Of a stretch of 16,365 bases of DNA, positions 8,096 through 15,072 are shown piece after piece. The translations under genes were made by a program, and so were the position numbers. The notes under the pieces are model-generated. The model was not told where the DNA came from, did not search any database, and saw only the letters and a list, made by a program, of their open reading frames with translations. Source of the DNA: Patescibacteria group bacterium. Its GTDB lineage: Bacteria > Patescibacteriota > Minisyncoccia > Phycocordibacterales > UBA6065. Every line of letters starts with the position of its first letter. Position 1 is the first letter of the stretch. The DNA is taken from assembly GCA_028866595.1 (NCBI GenBank), contig JAGWHV010000013.1:1-16365 (forward strand), given 5' to 3'.

Positions 8096-8124
8096 AGTAT
8101 AGCAAGAAAGTACCTTTTCTTGAT
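8096..8124 (-). promoter_or_regulatory. Candidate purD promoter with a palindrome in its spacer
   Basis: The minus strand has TATACT (8096-8101) about 58 bases before the purD ATG. Immediately upstream is a near-palindrome, arms CAAGAAA (8103-8109) and TTTCTTG (8116-8122) with a six-base centre. The arms span the usual -35/-10 spacer, and the -35 hexamer itself is poor, as in promoters that need an activator or are covered by a repressor. A second pair, AAGTACC (8108-8114) and GGTACTT (8146-8152), lies across the same region. Regulator unknown. Confidence 0.35.
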
Positions 8125-8197
8125 TCTTCCAAAATAACAAATTCAGGTACTTGGGTTATCCCTTCGCGGACGTGGTATGGTCAGGTTCGCTTTCATG

Positions 8198-8253
8198 CCC
8201 GGACTGCGGAAGCCTCATGTCTTCCGTGTCCGGGATTTCCTGGTATAGAAAAA
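8198..8253 (-). repeat. Composite hairpin element, copy 1
   Basis: GC-rich hairpin: CCCGGAC (8198-8204), CGGAAG (8207-8212), loop of eight, CTTCCG (8221-8226), GTCCGGG (8228-8234). It adjoins a 21-base block (8236-8256) that is identical to the reverse complement of 16260-16280. On the minus strand it lies just past the terminator T-run of the helicase at 8292. Copy 2 occurs at 16263-16318 in the opposite orientation. The outer stem differs between copies by paired changes, which supports a selected RNA or DNA hairpin. Confidence 0.7.
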
Positions 8254-8274
8254 GGCCGGATGGTAAGTCCAGCC
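8249..8274 (-). terminator. Intrinsic terminator of the first helicase gene
   Basis: Minus strand: stem GGCTGGA / TCCGGCC (seven pairs, one G-U) with a seven-base loop, followed by TTTTT, 18 bases after the helicase stop codon. The T-run is the start of the conserved block shared with the element at the right end of the window. Confidence 0.75.
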
Positions 8275-8291
8275 TCGCAAGGAACAATTGA

Positions 8292-10286
8292 CTACGCGCT
8301 CCGCTTCGCTACACGACAGGCTTTGGCGAGAGTCCCAAATTCCGTGTAGAAAGGAGTGAGGCTTCGTGCCGTCACTTTCTTCTGACGAATGAGCTTTCCC
8401 ATCTCCGGTGTATTCGGATCATGTCCGAGCCAGATGCGCGCCACCCTAATATCACAGAGAAGCTCACCTCTGGTGTATTGACGCTTTGCTACTTTTACCT
8501 TTCGGCCAAAAGCTGCGCGCAGCGCCTTACTCCATGAACCAAAACGAGTGTTGAAGGCACTGTAACTTGCCATCTCATCTCTCGCTGACGCCGCGATCAC
8601 GTCGTCCACCGTTGGTTGACGCTTAAGTTTTGCCCTGAGCTCACGTAGTTGTTCACACAGCTGCTTTTTGCTTAAACCCACATAACGCGTGGGTTTGAAA
8701 CCGATCTGCTGGAGCGCCTTGGTTAATGAACCAAAGTGATTCCGAAAAACCGGTTCGCAGGCGCATTTGCCTTGCCGTGAAGCTTCAGCCACCTCGTCTT
8801 GCGATGGCGGATGGCCGAGCTCTTTCTGGATTTTTCTCAACTGCATCAACAGCTCGCCCCTTGTCAGTTCGCGCATTTGATTGAGAACCAGTCCGGCTGC
8901 GACGAGGGCATCAGAGTGGGTGCCGAAGATTTTGGCATACACCGCAGGGCTGGGCATATGCTTATTCCTCTGCACCTCCAGTTGCGTTGGCGATCTGCCG
9001 AGTTCGTCGGCAAACGCTTTCAGCATGGCGATGCACTCTTCGCGCGAATATCCGTCAGTCACCCGACGAACCACTTCCATCACTTTCAGGATCTTTTCCT
9101 GGAATCCAGGATAGTCCGTGTTAAGGAGGAAAGGTTCTTCGGCCACACGTCGCTTACGCAACCGTGGAGCTTTGCGAGCCTTCGGTGGGTCGAATCTCTG
9201 CAGGCGCGCCTTTACGCTCTCCCACAGTTCGAGGATCGTCTTTACTCGTTCACAGTTACCCACGAAGTCGAGCACCACCACCTTGTCTTTGCCTTCGCTC
9301 AAGCGCAATCCGCGCCCAAGTTGCTGGAGCAGTACGATCGGCGACATGGTCGAACGCAGAAAGACGAGCAGATTCGCGGGCGGGATGTCGATCCCTTCAT
9401 TGAACATGTCGACGGTGAGAAGAACCGAGATCACGCCCTGGCGGAACAATTCCATCCTGACGATACGCTCGGCTACAGGTACCTTCGAGTGGAACGGCAC
9501 CGCTCCGTCGATCAGCTTAGCCAGTCGGTCGCAATATTCGACCGACTGGCAGAAGATGATGATCCGGGGATTGGCGACGTCCTTCGAATGGAGCCTGATA
9601 AGTTTAACGATCTCTTCATCGCGCCGCCTGACGAATATCGTCCGATTGAGCTTGGAGATGCTGAGGCGCCGTTCCGGTGTCCTGAGCAGTTGCCCGAGCT
9701 CTATCTCGTCGCTCATGAGCCGATAGTCCACCGGCGTAAGCAGACCGAGCGACAGGGCTTCATCGATCGGAAGGTAGAAGACTTCCCGGCCGAACACCTT
9801 CCGGATATCCTGGTTGTCGGTCCGATCCGGAGTCGCCGTCATTCCGAGGAGGAACTTCGGCTTCCAGTAGGTCACGACGTCCAGGAACGTGTCCGCATAC
9901 GTGTGGTGACTTTCATCGACCACGACGTAGTCGAACTCGTCCGGCTTGAATTTCTCCAGGTTCTTCCTCATCGTGTGAAGCGAGGCAAAGAGAAAGTCTG
10001 CCGGTCCGTCTGTTTTGACGAGGCCCGTGTAGAAGCCGTATTTGTCAGCGTTTCCGTTGATCGCTTCAAAGGTCTGACAGGCCTTATGAAGGATATGATT
10101 TTGGTGGCACAGATAGAGCACGCGTGCTTTCGAGTGTTCCTCGCGAAAGGACTTCACATCGAACGCCGCGGTAACCGTCTTTCCGAGTCCGCTCGCCATC
10201 ACCACCAAGGCGGTTTTGAGCTTGCGTTCCCGGACCTTTCGAACTGCCATGAGGCAGTCCGACTGGTAGAAGTGAGGTTGGATCAT
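8292..10286 (-). CDS. SF2 DEAD/DEAH-type helicase with four C-terminal homing-endonuclease-associated repeats
   Basis: 664 residues. The N-terminal half is an SF2 ATPase of the Res/SSL2 type: motif I ASGLGKT (31-37), Ia region LYLCHQNHI (57-65), motif II DESH (124-127), motif III GMTATP (148-153), motif V TVDMFNEGIDIP (291-302), motif VI QQLGRGLR (321-328). The C-terminus has four repeats (about 414-466, 475-530, 539-593, 605-658), each with the pattern basic-x-ELL...L...LG..P...EV...FG....AL...G, typical of the HNH_repeat family found beside homing endonucleases and thought to bind DNA. No nuclease motif is seen. It is a paralogue of the helicase at 10411-12549 (same start MIQP-x-x-YQS-x-C). 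The ATG has no Shine-Dalgarno. Probable role: ATP-driven translocation at recognised DNA sites; the process served is unknown. Confidence 0.88.
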   Translation of the reverse strand: MIQPHFYQSDCLMAVRKVRERKLKTALVVMASGLGKTVTAAFDVKSFREEHSKARVLYLCHQNHILHKACQTFEAINGNADKYGFYTGLVKTDGPADFLFASLHTMRKNLEKFKPDEFDYVVVDESHHTYADTFLDVVTYWKPKFLLGMTATPDRTDNQDIRKVFGREVFYLPIDEALSLGLLTPVDYRLMSDEIELGQLLRTPERRLSISKLNRTIFVRRRDEEIVKLIRLHSKDVANPRIIIFCQSVEYCDRLAKLIDGAVPFHSKVPVAERIVRMELFRQGVISVLLTVDMFNEGIDIPPANLLVFLRSTMSPIVLLQQLGRGLRLSEGKDKVVVLDFVGNCERVKTILELWESVKARLQRFDPPKARKAPRLRKRRVAEEPFLLNTDYPGFQEKILKVMEVVRRVTDGYSREECIAMLKAFADELGRSPTQLEVQRNKHMPSPAVYAKIFGTHSDALVAAGLVLNQMRELTRGELLMQLRKIQKELGHPPSQDEVAEASRQGKCACEPVFRNHFGSLTKALQQIGFKPTRYVGLSKKQLCEQLRELRAKLKRQPTVDDVIAASARDEMASYSAFNTRFGSWSKALRAAFGRKVKVAKRQYTRGELLCDIRVARIWLGHDPNTPEMGKLIRQKKVTARSLTPFYTEFGTLAKACRVAKRSA

Positions 10287-10330
10287 TGAGGAAAATCTAG
10301 TTGCAGGTTATTTCAATGTTTCTGTCCATA

Positions 10331-10359
10331 TCACTAACACGATAAATCACTTCCGTCAA
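10331..10359 (-). promoter_or_regulatory. Weak candidate promoter of the first helicase gene
   Basis: Minus strand TTGACG (10354-10359) resembles a -35 box; at 17 bases downstream the hexamer is TAGTGA, a poor -10. It lies right after the T-run of the upstream helicase's terminator. The 52 bases before the ATG loosely resemble the leaders of the second helicase and the sigma gene (GACA, AACC, CAAC in order) but lack their AGGA. Confidence 0.25.
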
Positions 10360-10376
10360 GGATTTCGGTAACAAAC

Positions 10377-10406
10377 AAAAAGGGCTGGTGCGCGAGGCAT
10401 CAGCCC
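10377..10406 (-). terminator. Intrinsic terminator of the second helicase gene
   Basis: Minus strand: stem GGGCTGATGC / GCACCAGCCC (ten positions, one A-C mismatch), five-base loop, then TTTTTG, four bases after the stop codon. It separates the two helicase genes transcriptionally. Confidence 0.85.
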
Positions 10407-10410
10407 AGTT

Positions 10411-12549
10411 TCAAGACGCAGAAGCGAGCTCAACCGGTTCCGGACAGCGTTTGCATTGCACGCCCTCCATCCTTTCCCGATATGTTGCCTGCCAATAGCG
10501 TCCGCAGGATGAACAGACCCACCACAGTCTCTCCTCCAAATCTGGCGATACGTCCTCAGCGGGTTTTGCGTTCCGATGAGAATACTCCATGGCCAGATCA
10601 GGGTGCGCGATCCGAAGAGTTCGAACCGCCTCTGGAGGAGCTGCAATGAACGCCCTCGAATCCTCATGTGGGACTTCAGGCGCTTGCACCATTGCCACGG
10701 TAGCGATCGTCGGTTTCGGTCTTTCAACCTCCTCTACTGCGCACTTAGGACAGCCACATCTTCCACGAGCACGTGCACCAGCGCTTGTCCACCATCCCTG
10801 ACCACAAGTTGAGCAATTCCAGAACCAGCGGTTGCTGGAATATGTTCCAACATGTTCCGGGGACAACGAGTTTTCATGAGAATATTCGGCTGCGAGCTCA
10901 GGGTGCTTGAATGCCAGGTTGGATTGATGTTCCAGCACCCTTGCCGCACAAGACGGACAACCGTCGCCGCGTTGCACTCTGCCCTTGACTCGTGCGCGGT
11001 ATTCGTAGCTGCACACCGAGCATTCCCACCACACCAGATCTAGACTGAACGGATGTACCTTGTCTGGGGAGATCGGATTTTTCGACGAATATTCCTTGCC
11101 GAGATGTGGATGGGAGATAAGGAGATTGTTGTCATCCCTCAGCTCGACAGCGCACCTCGGGCAACCCTGGCCGGTAGACTTCCTCACGCCAGGGCTCGAT
11201 CGCCATTCGCAGCCGCATTTGGCGCAGAGCCACCAAACTTGCGTTTTGAATGAATCCGCCAAGATCCGACTGGCCTGTAATCTGTTCTTGTTCGAGAAGT
11301 CCTCGGCCATCTCCGGAATGTCAGAGACCCGCTTCCGACGTCCACGCTTGACGACGTCGAGGACGGCTCTGACTTTCTTATCGAATTTGAGCCCGGAGAT
11401 CGTTTCGGCCTGCGAGGTTTGTCCTTCGTTCAAGACGATATCGGGTCCTTTCAGCCCCGAGACTCTCCGAATGCAGTTCGCCACCCTGCTCGAGAAATCT
11501 TCCAGCATCAGAAGCCGTTCGCTGTTCCCGACGAAATCGAGAACGATGACCTTGCTCTTTCCTTCGCACCGGCGCAATCCGCGCCCTAGCTGTTGCAGGA
11601 AGATCCTGGAAGACGACGTCGACCGCAGAAAAGCGATCACATTCGCCTCCGGCACATCGACTCCTTCATTGAAGCAGTCGACCGTGATAGCCGTGCCAAT
11701 GATCCCGGCTCGGAACAAGCCGAGACGAACGAGCCGTTCCTTAATCGGCACCCTAGAGTGAATCGTCGCGCTGCCAGGAATGACGTTCATCAATTCCTCC
11801 GCGCGCTCGATCGTTTCTACGAAGATGATGATCCGCGGATCAGCAAGCTCTTTGGAGTTTTCCTGAATCTTCGCCCAAATTTCGCTGTCGCTCATTTGAG
11901 TGAAGACGGGTCCACCGGTTTCAGAGATATCCAGATCGGCCAGATTGCCCCTGTTGGATCCCAGCTTCACCTGATCGGTCATCAAACGATAATCGACAGG
12001 CGTGAGCAGGTTTCGCGCGAGTGCTTCTTCCAATGGCAGATAGTAGACTTCCTCGCCGTAGACCGAATGAATGTTTTGCCCATCCCGACGTTCGGGGGTA
12101 GCCGTCATTCCAAGCAGAAACTTCGGCTTGAAATACTCGACCACTCGCAGATACGTCAGGGCCGACGTGTGGTGGCTCTCATCCACCAAGATGTAATCGA
12201 AGTCAGTTGGAGCAAACGACTGGAAAGAAGTCCGCATCGTCTGAAATGAGGCGAATACGCAGCTCCTGTCGTGGACTCGCTTCTCCTGACCGTGAAAGCA
12301 TCCGTAGGTGTAGCCCGGACCAAGAACGGCTTCGAATGTGGCACGAGACTGGTTGATGATATCGTTCTGATGGCATAGGTAGAGGAATCTGCCACCATAA
12401 CGCGGAAGACAGGCCTGTGCGTCTAGCGCTCCGGTCACGGTTTTGCCGAGACCGCTCGCCATAGTGACAAGCGCATTCCTCCTCCCCTGAGCCCTAACAG
12501 CGTCCAATGCATTCCTGCACTCGGACTGGTAAGGAAACGGTTGAATCAT
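10411..12549 (-). CDS. SF2 DEAD/DEAH-type helicase with four C-terminal zinc-ribbon repeats
   Basis: 712 residues from the ATG at 12549, chosen because AGGAGA lies upstream at good spacing and because MIQPFPYQSEC aligns with the start of the paralogue; a longer in-frame start at 12603 would translate the leader. Helicase motifs: I ASGLGKT (31-37), II DESH (123-126), III GMTATP (147-152), V TVDCFNEGVDVP (289-300), VI QQLGRGLR (319-326). The C-terminus carries four zinc ribbons resembling the DUF4379 family (about 414-466, 473-534, 544-603, 645-702), each with HP-x-L...EYS..N, then W-x-C-x-x-C and C-x-x-C; cysteine pairs are 442/445+463/466, 510/513+531/534, 579/582+600/603, 679/682+699/702. 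DUF4379 ribbons are often found with Vsr-like or homing-type nucleases, but none is present here. Divergent from the sigma gene. Confidence 0.88.
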   Translation of the reverse strand: MIQPFPYQSECRNALDAVRAQGRRNALVTMASGLGKTVTGALDAQACLPRYGGRFLYLCHQNDIINQSRATFEAVLGPGYTYGCFHGQEKRVHDRSCVFASFQTMRTSFQSFAPTDFDYILVDESHHTSALTYLRVVEYFKPKFLLGMTATPERRDGQNIHSVYGEEVYYLPLEEALARNLLTPVDYRLMTDQVKLGSNRGNLADLDISETGGPVFTQMSDSEIWAKIQENSKELADPRIIIFVETIERAEELMNVIPGSATIHSRVPIKERLVRLGLFRAGIIGTAITVDCFNEGVDVPEANVIAFLRSTSSSRIFLQQLGRGLRRCEGKSKVIVLDFVGNSERLLMLEDFSSRVANCIRRVSGLKGPDIVLNEGQTSQAETISGLKFDKKVRAVLDVVKRGRRKRVSDIPEMAEDFSNKNRLQASRILADSFKTQVWWLCAKCGCEWRSSPGVRKSTGQGCPRCAVELRDDNNLLISHPHLGKEYSSKNPISPDKVHPFSLDLVWWECSVCSYEYRARVKGRVQRGDGCPSCAARVLEHQSNLAFKHPELAAEYSHENSLSPEHVGTYSSNRWFWNCSTCGQGWWTSAGARARGRCGCPKCAVEEVERPKPTIATVAMVQAPEVPHEDSRAFIAAPPEAVRTLRIAHPDLAMEYSHRNAKPAEDVSPDLEERLWWVCSSCGRYWQATYRERMEGVQCKRCPEPVELASAS

Positions 12550-12590
12550 GACAAATTCTCCTAAGTTGAAGTTGGGTTGTGATTGTTGTC
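12550..12590 (-). promoter_or_regulatory. Helicase leader with strong Shine-Dalgarno, matching the sigma gene leader
   Basis: On the minus strand the 41 bases before the ATG contain GACAA, then AACCCAA, TTCAAC, AGGA and TTTGTC in this order. The leader of the divergent sigma gene (12700-12734) has GACAA, AACCCAA, TTCAAC, AGGA and TTTATC in the same order. AGGAGA here fixes the start codon at 12549. The promoter further upstream was not resolved. Confidence 0.6.
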
Positions 12591-12663
12591 GATCTGTTTT
12601 CAAAGGACTGATTTTTGCTACACATTCAATAACATATAAACCGCTACTTGTCTATATTTAGCG

Positions 12664-12691
12664 TTGACAGAACCCATGAAATGGGTAATGT
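12664..12691 (+). promoter_or_regulatory. Promoter of the sigma-DnaA gene with an operator-like palindrome in the spacer
   Basis: Perfect -35 TTGACA (12664-12669), 16-base spacer, -10 TAATGT (12686-12691; the three most conserved -10 positions match). The spacer holds an inverted repeat ACCCAT (12672-12677), GAA, ATGGGT (12681-12686), the place where a repressor or a spacer-twisting activator would bind. A start near 12698 would give a leader of about 37 bases that coincides with the block shared with the divergent helicase. Confidence 0.6.
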
Positions 12692-12722
12692 AAAGCGCAG
12701 ACAAATAAACCCAAATTTCAAC

Positions 12723-12728
12723 AAAGGA
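12723..12728 (+). promoter_or_regulatory. Shine-Dalgarno that sets the GTG start of the sigma-DnaA gene
   Basis: AAAGGA lies six bases before GTG at 12735. A longer reading from TTG at 12648 would place the promoter -35 box inside the coding sequence, so the GTG is preferred. Confidence 0.7.
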
Positions 12729-12734
12729 TTTATC

Positions 12735-14993
12735 GTGAACATTGAAAACGAAACTGCGATCTTCTCCCTTCTGGAAGGAGATCGGTCTCGAGGATCCGGC
12801 ATCCGCGAAAGCGGGCGCGGGATTCTCCTCGTGGCTGCCCGCACGGGCAAAATCTCAACATCGGAGATCAGCAAGATCTTTCCTGCTGAACTCCTGCGCG
12901 ATCGGAGCAAGTTCGCTCAAGCAGTGGCATGGCTCAAGGAAGTGTGCGTTACGATCAAGATCGAAATCAAGGTCGGTAACCCTGAGAGCCTCGGCTGGCA
13001 AGACCGCCAGCCTGCATCTCCTAGAGTGTTGGCCGAACCGGCCCAGGAACGGCATCACCGCAGAAAATTAGGTGAGGGATTGGTATCGGGTGGGACGAGT
13101 GTCCCGCCAGACTCATCCCGACCGCAGACTCAGGACACGGCGCCGGAAACTACTTATGACGAGGAAACGCCTTCGCAAGATCTCGCTCCGCAACGCTTCC
13201 AACCGTTGCCAGACGAGGTTATGCAGAAAATCGCGACGATCGAGCAGGATCTAGATCTCTCGGATTACTACAATGCCGAGACGACCAGACCATTCTACCG
13301 TCAGGTCGGAATGTATTCCTTGCTCGACCACGAGACCGTCATCCAGTTGGCGAAACTTGTTCGGGAATCAGACAATCTTGAGGCCCGCAACAAACTCGTG
13401 CTCCATAACTTGCGACTGGTGCTGTATGTGGCCCGAAAATATATTGGCCGAGGCGTCGACTTCGACGATCTCGTCCAGGAAGGGTGCATCGGCCTCATGA
13501 CGGCCGCGGAAAGGTTCGATTACCGTTTCGGTTATCACTTCTCTACCTACGCCCACTGGTGGGTGCGGCAGGCTGTGACTCGTGCGGTTGCGAACATGAG
13601 CAAGATCGTCAGGATCCCCGTCCATCGGTTCGAGCTCCTTTCGAAGATCAGGAAAGCCACGGCGGCGCTTACAGCGTCACTAGGGCGAGAGCCAACTCTC
13701 AAGGAGATTGGTGAGAAGATTCAGCGTGATCCTGTTCAAATTCGAGTCGCATTAGAAGCACTCGAGATTCAACCGGTTTCGTTGGACAAGATGGTCTATG
13801 ATAATCAGGATGGAAGAATGTCGACCCTCGCTGATTTCATTCCGGATCCGAACGCTGCAGAAGCTAGCATCTCCTATGCCGCCGACGAAGAGCTCACGCT
13901 CGTATGTTATCGGCTGAGCAGGCTGATCGCTTATCTGCACCTCGTGTGGCCCACCTCACCACGTAACGTGGAGGTCTTCAGGATGTTCTACGGTCTCGAT
14001 GGTACGTGGGAGCATGACCGAACACTGGAATACACCGGAAAGCAATACGGTGTTACCCGCGAGCGGATCCGCCAGATAGCTGCGAAGAGTTGGGACAAGC
14101 TCAACGTCACTTGTGGCTATAGCGATCACGATCTCGAAAGGGACCTCGACCGCATCCGGTTGCTTGAAAAGCTGATCGGCAAACAGGCTAATCTTGTGGA
14201 AGTTACGCTGAATGAGAATGAGGTCCGCGAAGCCTTGACTCGGCTAAGTGAGGCGGGCTTCTACAAGGTGCAAGCGCCCGAGCTCCAAGGGAGTGACGAC
14301 GAGCCCGAGCTAGTGGCTTTCAACAAGATCGAGGACCCGGTCAACGCCATGGTCCTGCGGCTCGTAGAAAAACACACTTCGGTTCTGATCGGCGAGATGC
14401 TCGGTAAAGGCAAGACACAACGTGAGGTTCGGGGACGTTGGATTGTCATGTTCCTTCTTCGAGAAGATTTCACGCGAGCGGCGACTGAGATCGCAGTGCT
14501 CTTCGGCAAAAATGACCACGGGCCCGTGTGGCACGGTCATAAGGAAATCAACGAGTCTTTAGCCTCGGATCAGGAACTCGCTTCATTAGTTGAAAAGATA
14601 AGAGCCGAATACACTCTGGACCCATATCCAGATGTAAAAAGCATCGGCCTCAACCAAATAAAGCTGTTCCCCGGTCAGCGGTCAAAGGCCGAGGAGATGC
14701 TGGCAAGCGCGCGCCGAAAGATCGAACTGTTTAGCAAGGCCATTGATCTGTACGACGGGCCCGAACGTAGCAAAACCATATTCCGGCAACGATATGGCTT
14801 GATCCCGAACATTGCATCAGTGCAGACGCTCGAGAAAGTCGCAAACGGCTGGGGCATCTCGAGAGAGCGTATCCGGCAAATCCTCAGTGATGTTTGGGCG
14901 CACATGGTCCGGCAACGGCTGGACATCAAGAGTAGCGAAGACTTTATGGCGCAATCGGAGCAGATTGAGATTCTCGAAAAGCTCCTCAATTGA
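12735..14993 (+). CDS. Chimeric sigma-70 factor: full sigma (1.1-4) + DnaA domain IV + second sigma region 4
   Basis: 752 residues from GTG. In order: region 1.1-like fold (about 28-78, GKISTSEISKIFP), charged linker (90-165), region 1.2 (177-210), region 2 (215-290) with FDDLVQEG and FSTYAHWWVRQAVTR, keeping the Gln and Thr that read the -10; region 3 (298-375, LGREPTLKEIGEKI); region 4 (395-457) with VTRERIRQI (440-448), the -35 reader; then DnaA domain IV (about 533-626: helical VLRLVEKHTSV, VRGRWIVMFLLRE, AVLFGKNDHGPVWHGHKEI); then a second region 4 (664-727) with ISRERIRQIL (708-717). Known parts: sigma 2-4 direct RNA polymerase to promoters; DnaA domain IV binds DnaA boxes. The combination is unusual. 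No AAA+ domain of DnaA is present. Shares its leader with the divergent helicase. Role inferred: a promoter-specific regulator that also reads a DnaA-box-like site. Confidence 0.87.
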   Translation: MNIENETAIFSLLEGDRSRGSGIRESGRGILLVAARTGKISTSEISKIFPAELLRDRSKFAQAVAWLKEVCVTIKIEIKVGNPESLGWQDRQPASPRVLAEPAQERHHRRKLGEGLVSGGTSVPPDSSRPQTQDTAPETTYDEETPSQDLAPQRFQPLPDEVMQKIATIEQDLDLSDYYNAETTRPFYRQVGMYSLLDHETVIQLAKLVRESDNLEARNKLVLHNLRLVLYVARKYIGRGVDFDDLVQEGCIGLMTAAERFDYRFGYHFSTYAHWWVRQAVTRAVANMSKIVRIPVHRFELLSKIRKATAALTASLGREPTLKEIGEKIQRDPVQIRVALEALEIQPVSLDKMVYDNQDGRMSTLADFIPDPNAAEASISYAADEELTLVCYRLSRLIAYLHLVWPTSPRNVEVFRMFYGLDGTWEHDRTLEYTGKQYGVTRERIRQIAAKSWDKLNVTCGYSDHDLERDLDRIRLLEKLIGKQANLVEVTLNENEVREALTRLSEAGFYKVQAPELQGSDDEPELVAFNKIEDPVNAMVLRLVEKHTSVLIGEMLGKGKTQREVRGRWIVMFLLREDFTRAATEIAVLFGKNDHGPVWHGHKEINESLASDQELASLVEKIRAEYTLDPYPDVKSIGLNQIKLFPGQRSKAEEMLASARRKIELFSKAIDLYDGPERSKTIFRQRYGLIPNIASVQTLEKVANGWGISRERIRQILSDVWAHMVRQRLDIKSSEDFMAQSEQIEILEKLLN

Positions 14994-15007
14994 CCATCAA
15001 GTCGCAG

Positions 15008-15039
15008 GCCGTCGTGGAGCAATCTACGGCGGCTTTTTT
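15008..15039 (+). terminator. Intrinsic terminator of the sigma-DnaA gene
   Basis: Stem GCCGTCGT / ACGGCGGC (eight pairs, one G-U) with a ten-base loop, followed by six T, starting 14 bases after the stop codon. Confidence 0.85.
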
Positions 15040-15072
15040 CATGCACTAGAGAAACCCTCTACGGCACAGAAG

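Noticed and set aside
8799..10289. Long plus-strand open frame of 496 codons
   Set aside because: Lies antisense to the first helicase, whose motifs are unmistakable; the reverse frame has no recognisable domain.
8292..12549. Type I or III restriction enzyme or homing endonuclease
   Set aside because: The helicase cores resemble Res subunits, but no nuclease motif (PD-ExK, HNH, GIY-YIG) and no methylase gene are visible.
12550..12603. Longer start for the second helicase at 12603
   Set aside because: The extension translates the conserved leader and the Shine-Dalgarno; the paralogue starts at the equivalent of 12549.
12648..12734. TTG start at 12648 for the sigma gene
   Set aside because: It would put a perfect TTGACA and its spacer palindrome inside the coding sequence, and no Shine-Dalgarno precedes it.
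12550..12734. Replication origin next to the DnaA-domain gene
   Set aside because: No TTATNCACA-type DnaA boxes and no AT-rich 13-mer array were seen here or in other gaps; the chimera also lacks the DnaA AAA+ domain.
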